From an uncultured Maritalea sp. (GTDB lineage Bacteria > Pseudomonadota > Alphaproteobacteria > Rhizobiales > Devosiaceae), in contig CAJXLH010000017.1 in the NCBI GenBank assembly GCA_913055925.1, positions 1-17,421 on the forward strand: a DNA stretch of 17,421 nucleotides, given 5' to 3'. Positions 14,825-17,421 of this stretch are shown in pieces. A model generated the notes under the pieces. That model searched no databases. It had not been told where the DNA came from and was given only the letters and a program-made list of their open reading frames with translations. Positions within the stretch are counted from its first letter, which is position 1. Each line of letters starts with the position of its first letter. The position numbers were made by a program, and so were the translations under genes.

Positions 14825-16040
14825 GAATGTTTCCCCCATGGATCGACATTTCGATTGGGTTGAACCCAATTCTGTAAGTAAGTTCTGCGGGGTGTTGAAC
14901 GCGCCAAACGGCCAGATCAGCTTGTTTGCCAGCTGTTATTGAGCCTTTTTGGCTGTCTAATCCCAGAGCTTTTGCAGCGTTCAAAGTAACACCCCGCAGT
15001 GCTTCTTCCGGGGTGAGCCGGAAGAGTGTCGCCGCCATATTCATGGCGAGGAGCAAAGAGGTCATGGGCGAAGAGCCGGGGTTGCTGTCGGTCGCAACGG
15101 CCATGCGCACATTATGTTTTCGAAATAGATCAATTGGCGGCATTTGCGTTTCGCGCAGCGTATAGAACGCGCCGGGCAGCACAACGGCAACAGTGTCCGC
15201 TTTCGCCATCGCTTTCACACCATCTTCATCAAGATATTCAAGATGATCTGCAGACAGCGCACCATATTCCGCCGCAAGTTTCGCGCCACCAAGATTGCTG
15301 AGCTGTTCGGCATGAAGCTTAATCGGCAAGCCAAGGGATTTTGCCGCGTCAAAAACAATGCTCATTTGATCTGGCGAAAAGGCGATGCCTTCACAAAACC
15401 CATCAACGGCGTCAACCAACCCTTCGCTTGCAAGGGCGGGCAACATGTCATTTGCGACATGTTGGATATATGCATCTGCGTCGCCATTAAACTCTGGCGG
15501 CGTTGCGTGGGCGCCCAAAAATGTTGTTTTGATGTTTACGTGGCGCAGTTCCGCGAGTTGTCGCGCGGCGCGCAACATATTGCGTTCAGCCTCCAGATTG
15601 AGACCATAACCGGACTTTATTTCAAGTGTGGTGACGCCTTCTGCAAGCAATGCATCCAAGCGCGGCAGCGCGGATTGCACGAGTTCTTCAACCGATGCGG
15701 CGCGTGTGGCGTTCATGGTGGATAAAATGCCGCCGCCTGCACGCGCAACCTCTTCATAAGAGGCGCCTTCTAGCCGCATTTCAAATTCGTTCGCGCGGTT
15801 ACCGCCGTAAACAAGGTGGGTATGGCAATCAATGAGCCCAGGGGTAACGAGTGCGCCTTTAAGATCGCGTTGATCCCACGCCGAAATACCTTCAGGCAAT
15901 TGGTCTGCAATGCCAACCCACGCAATCTTGTCGCCTTCAATGGCGATGGCCCCATTTTCGATAAGCCCACCGTACCGTTCACCCTCGCTCATTGGCGCGA
16001 TGGTGATGTTGGTCAAAACATATTTCTGAGAAGTCGACAT
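14817..16040 (-). CDS. hutI: Imidazolonepropionase
   Basis: Hydrolyses 4-imidazolone-5-propionate to N-formimino-L-glutamate, the third step of histidine degradation. The 407-residue protein is an amidohydrolase-superfamily enzyme with all metal and active-site positions visible: H73 and H75 in DCHTHLVYGGNR, H243 in KLHAEQ, H266 in SADHLEY, and D318 in ATDSNPG. IKSGYGL (141-147) is also family-typical. It is the first gene of the minus-strand hut operon. Its ribosome site is modest (AGAAG). Its last eight bases overlap the GTG start of hutH. The 116-bp gap to the divergent hutF holds candidate HutC operators, and a possible hutI promoter overlaps one of them. Confidence 0.97.
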   Translation of the reverse strand: MSTSQKYVLTNITIAPMSEGERYGGLIENGAIAIEGDKIAWVGIADQLPEGISAWDQRDLKGALVTPGLIDCHTHLVYGGNRANEFEMRLEGASYEEVARAGGGILSTMNATRAASVEELVQSALPRLDALLAEGVTTLEIKSGYGLNLEAERNMLRAARQLAELRHVNIKTTFLGAHATPPEFNGDADAYIQHVANDMLPALASEGLVDAVDGFCEGIAFSPDQMSIVFDAAKSLGLPIKLHAEQLSNLGGAKLAAEYGALSADHLEYLDEDGVKAMAKADTVAVVLPGAFYTLRETQMPPIDLFRKHNVRMAVATDSNPGSSPMTSLLLAMNMAATLFRLTPEEALRGVTLNAAKALGLDSQKGSITAGKQADLAVWRVQHPAELTYRIGFNPIEMSIHGGNIRD

Positions 16041-16100
16041 TTTGCTTCTTATTGCTTCTTGAGGCTAGAAATTGGCAATTGCGCGCTTGTTCAGCGTTCA

Positions 16101-16139
16101 AATATGTATATGCTTATTTTTATTATGTCCATACATATT
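16101..16139. promoter_or_regulatory. Candidate HutC (GntR family) operator region between hutI and hutF
   Basis: AATATGTAT (16101-16109) and ATACATATT (16131-16139) are perfect 9-base inverted arms. Within them, TATGT-CCAT-ACATA (16124-16137) is itself a palindrome of the TGT-N4-ACA form expected of HutC-type repressors, and TGTATATGCT (16105-16114) is a half-matching second site. On the minus strand a possible hutI promoter (TGGACA at 16126-16131, TATACA at 16105-16110, short 15-base spacer) would be covered by both. Binding by HutC is inferred. No hutC gene is in the window. Confidence 0.5.
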
Positions 16140-16156
16140 AGGATTTGGAGTTTCTC

Positions 16157-17421
16157 GTGGCTCAACTGATTTTTGCATCGAACGCACTTTTGGCGGACGG
16201 CTGGGCGCAGGATGTTCGGGTCACGATTGATGACGGGACGATCACCGCAATTACACCAAACAGCACGCGCCAATCAACAGATTTGAATTTGGATGATCAG
16301 CTTTTGCTGCCAGCGGTGGCCAATTTGCATAGCCACACATTCCAGCGCGCGATGGCGGGCTTGTCAGAAAAACGAGGCAGTTCAAACGATAGTTTTTGGA
16401 CTTGGCGCGAGGTGATGTACCGCTTTCTCGACCACCTCTCGCCGGACGATATACACGCCATTGCCGCATATAGTTTTATGGAAATGGCGGAAGCTGGATT
16501 TTCTGCGGTTGGCGAGTTTCACTATGTGCATCATCAGCCCGGTGGAGTGCCTTACGACAATATTGCTGAAACAAGCGTCCAGATCATTGAGGCGGCAAAC
16601 CAAACCGGCCTCGGACTGACCCATTTGCCAGTGCTTTACAGCTATGGCGGTGTGAACAAGGAGCCCCTTCAAGGGGGGCAATTGAGGTTCGGGAATGATT
16701 TTGACCGTTTTGCCCAAATGGTCACTACAATTGACGGGGCGTTGACGACCGCACCTGCTGATTACAAAATGGGTGTTGCGCCGCATTCTTTGCGGGCGGT
16801 GGACTTTGACCTGTTACAGCAAGTCGCCACACTGCGCCCGAACGAGCCGATCCATATCCACATTGCGGAGCAATTGCCCGAAGTGGCTGCGGTACAAGCG
16901 GCATATGGCGCGCGGCCTGTTGAATGGCTTCTCAATAATATGAAAGTCAACGAGCGGTGGTGCCTCATCCACGCCACGCACCTGACGCCAGAAGAAACGA
17001 TTGGCATCGCAAAAACTGGCGCAATCGCAGGGCTTTGCCCGATTACTGAAGCCAATCTTGGTGACGGGATTTTCGACGGTGCGCGCTTTAATGAAAGTAA
17101 GGGCGCATTCGGTGTCGGCTCAGACAGTAATTTGAGAATTTCGCTCGCCGAAGAGCTGCGCACATTAGAGCATTCGCAACGTTATGCGGAACATGCGCGA
17201 ACCGTACTTGCGGACAAGAACAGTTCAAACGCTGAAGGCCTGCTCACAAAGACCGCCATGGGCGGTGCAAAGGCGCTTGGCCGAAATGCCGGGCGCATTG
17301 AAGTGGGGGCGCTTGCCGATATGATGTCGATCGCGCCGTCAGACTGGCTAGGTGATGGGCTATCCCCAAGCGGCGCGCTTGACTATTGGGTATTTGCATC
17401 GCGCGTGGAAACCGTTTCTCA
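16157..17421 (+). CDS. hutF: Formimidoylglutamate deiminase (3' end outside window)
   Basis: Hydrolyses N-formimino-L-glutamate to N-formyl-L-glutamate and ammonia, the step between HutI and HutG. I translated it directly: a GTG at 16157-16159, with GGAG six bases upstream, opens a frame that runs to the edge (421 codons, about 35 short of the usual length). Amidohydrolase and HutF features are ANLHSHTFQRAMAGL with metal-binding H58 and H60, then SFWTWREVMYRF, HYVHHQPGG, VAPHSLRAV, IHIHIAEQ, CLIHATHLT, and the aspartate of GVGSDSNLRIS. It is divergent from hutI across 116 bp with shared operator-like sites. The expected neighbour beyond the edge is the repressor gene hutC, which cannot be verified here. 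Confidence 0.95.
   Translation, partial: MAQLIFASNALLADGWAQDVRVTIDDGTITAITPNSTRQSTDLNLDDQLLLPAVANLHSHTFQRAMAGLSEKRGSSNDSFWTWREVMYRFLDHLSPDDIHAIAAYSFMEMAEAGFSAVGEFHYVHHQPGGVPYDNIAETSVQIIEAANQTGLGLTHLPVLYSYGGVNKEPLQGGQLRFGNDFDRFAQMVTTIDGALTTAPADYKMGVAPHSLRAVDFDLLQQVATLRPNEPIHIHIAEQLPEVAAVQAAYGARPVEWLLNNMKVNERWCLIHATHLTPEETIGIAKTGAIAGLCPITEANLGDGIFDGARFNESKGAFGVGSDSNLRISLAEELRTLEHSQRYAEHARTVLADKNSSNAEGLLTKTAMGGAKALGRNAGRIEVGALADMMSIAPSDWLGDGLSPSGALDYWVFASRVETVS

Noticed and set aside
1..17421. Search by eye for CRISPR arrays, tRNA or rRNA genes, insertion sequences, integrases or defence genes
   Set aside because: No regularly spaced repeats, no recognisable RNA gene segments and no transposase or recombinase motifs were seen. 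Nearly all of the window is explained by the listed genes, and no gap exceeds about 190 bases.

Overview
The window looks like a chromosomal segment of an alphaproteobacterium, most likely order Hyphomicrobiales (Rhizobiales), with moderate GC. Three things point there: the families present (ALDH7-type aldehyde dehydrogenase with a divergent LysR regulator, rhizobial-style acetoacetate genes, a hut operon using the HutF/HutG route), the secreted-protein repeats, and a palindrome at 12440-12483 that I recall as the abundant dispersed repeat of rhizobial genomes. Placement below order level is not supported. I see no tRNA, rRNA, CRISPR array, insertion sequence or phage gene.

Layout. (1) 1-2118: an ALDH7 family dehydrogenase (probably alpha-aminoadipate semialdehyde dehydrogenase, lysine catabolism) runs off the left edge, with a divergent LysR regulator. 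A strong dyad lies in front of the dehydrogenase. (2) 2149-3685: a small secreted protein of unknown function, then a two-gene unit on the minus strand: a PAS-LuxR regulator whose stop overlaps the start of a GNAT acetyltransferase. (3) 3774-6915: a thiolase and acetoacetyl-CoA synthetase on the plus strand, which together turn acetoacetate into two acetyl-CoA. The divergent PAS-LuxR protein is the obvious candidate regulator. (4) 6925-8016: an M24 (Xaa-Pro aminopeptidase-like) hydrolase, tail to tail with the synthetase. (5) 8160-10595: an 811-residue secreted mosaic protein with its own promoter and terminator. It carries three cysteine-paired repeats, two longer modules and a VHL-beta-like domain. 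(6) 10702-17421: histidine utilisation. hutI, hutH, hutG and hutU run on the minus strand in that order of transcription, and hutF is divergent and cut by the right edge.

How the genes work together. The hut enzymes make a complete path: histidine to urocanate (HutH), to imidazolonepropionate (HutU), to formiminoglutamate (HutI), to formylglutamate plus ammonia (HutF), to glutamate plus formate (HutG). The 116-bp hutI-hutF gap carries TGT-N4-ACA type sites suited to a GntR/HutC repressor, which is not in this window. Most of the window is therefore catabolism of amino acids and ketone bodies. The least understood parts are the mosaic secreted protein and the small secreted protein.
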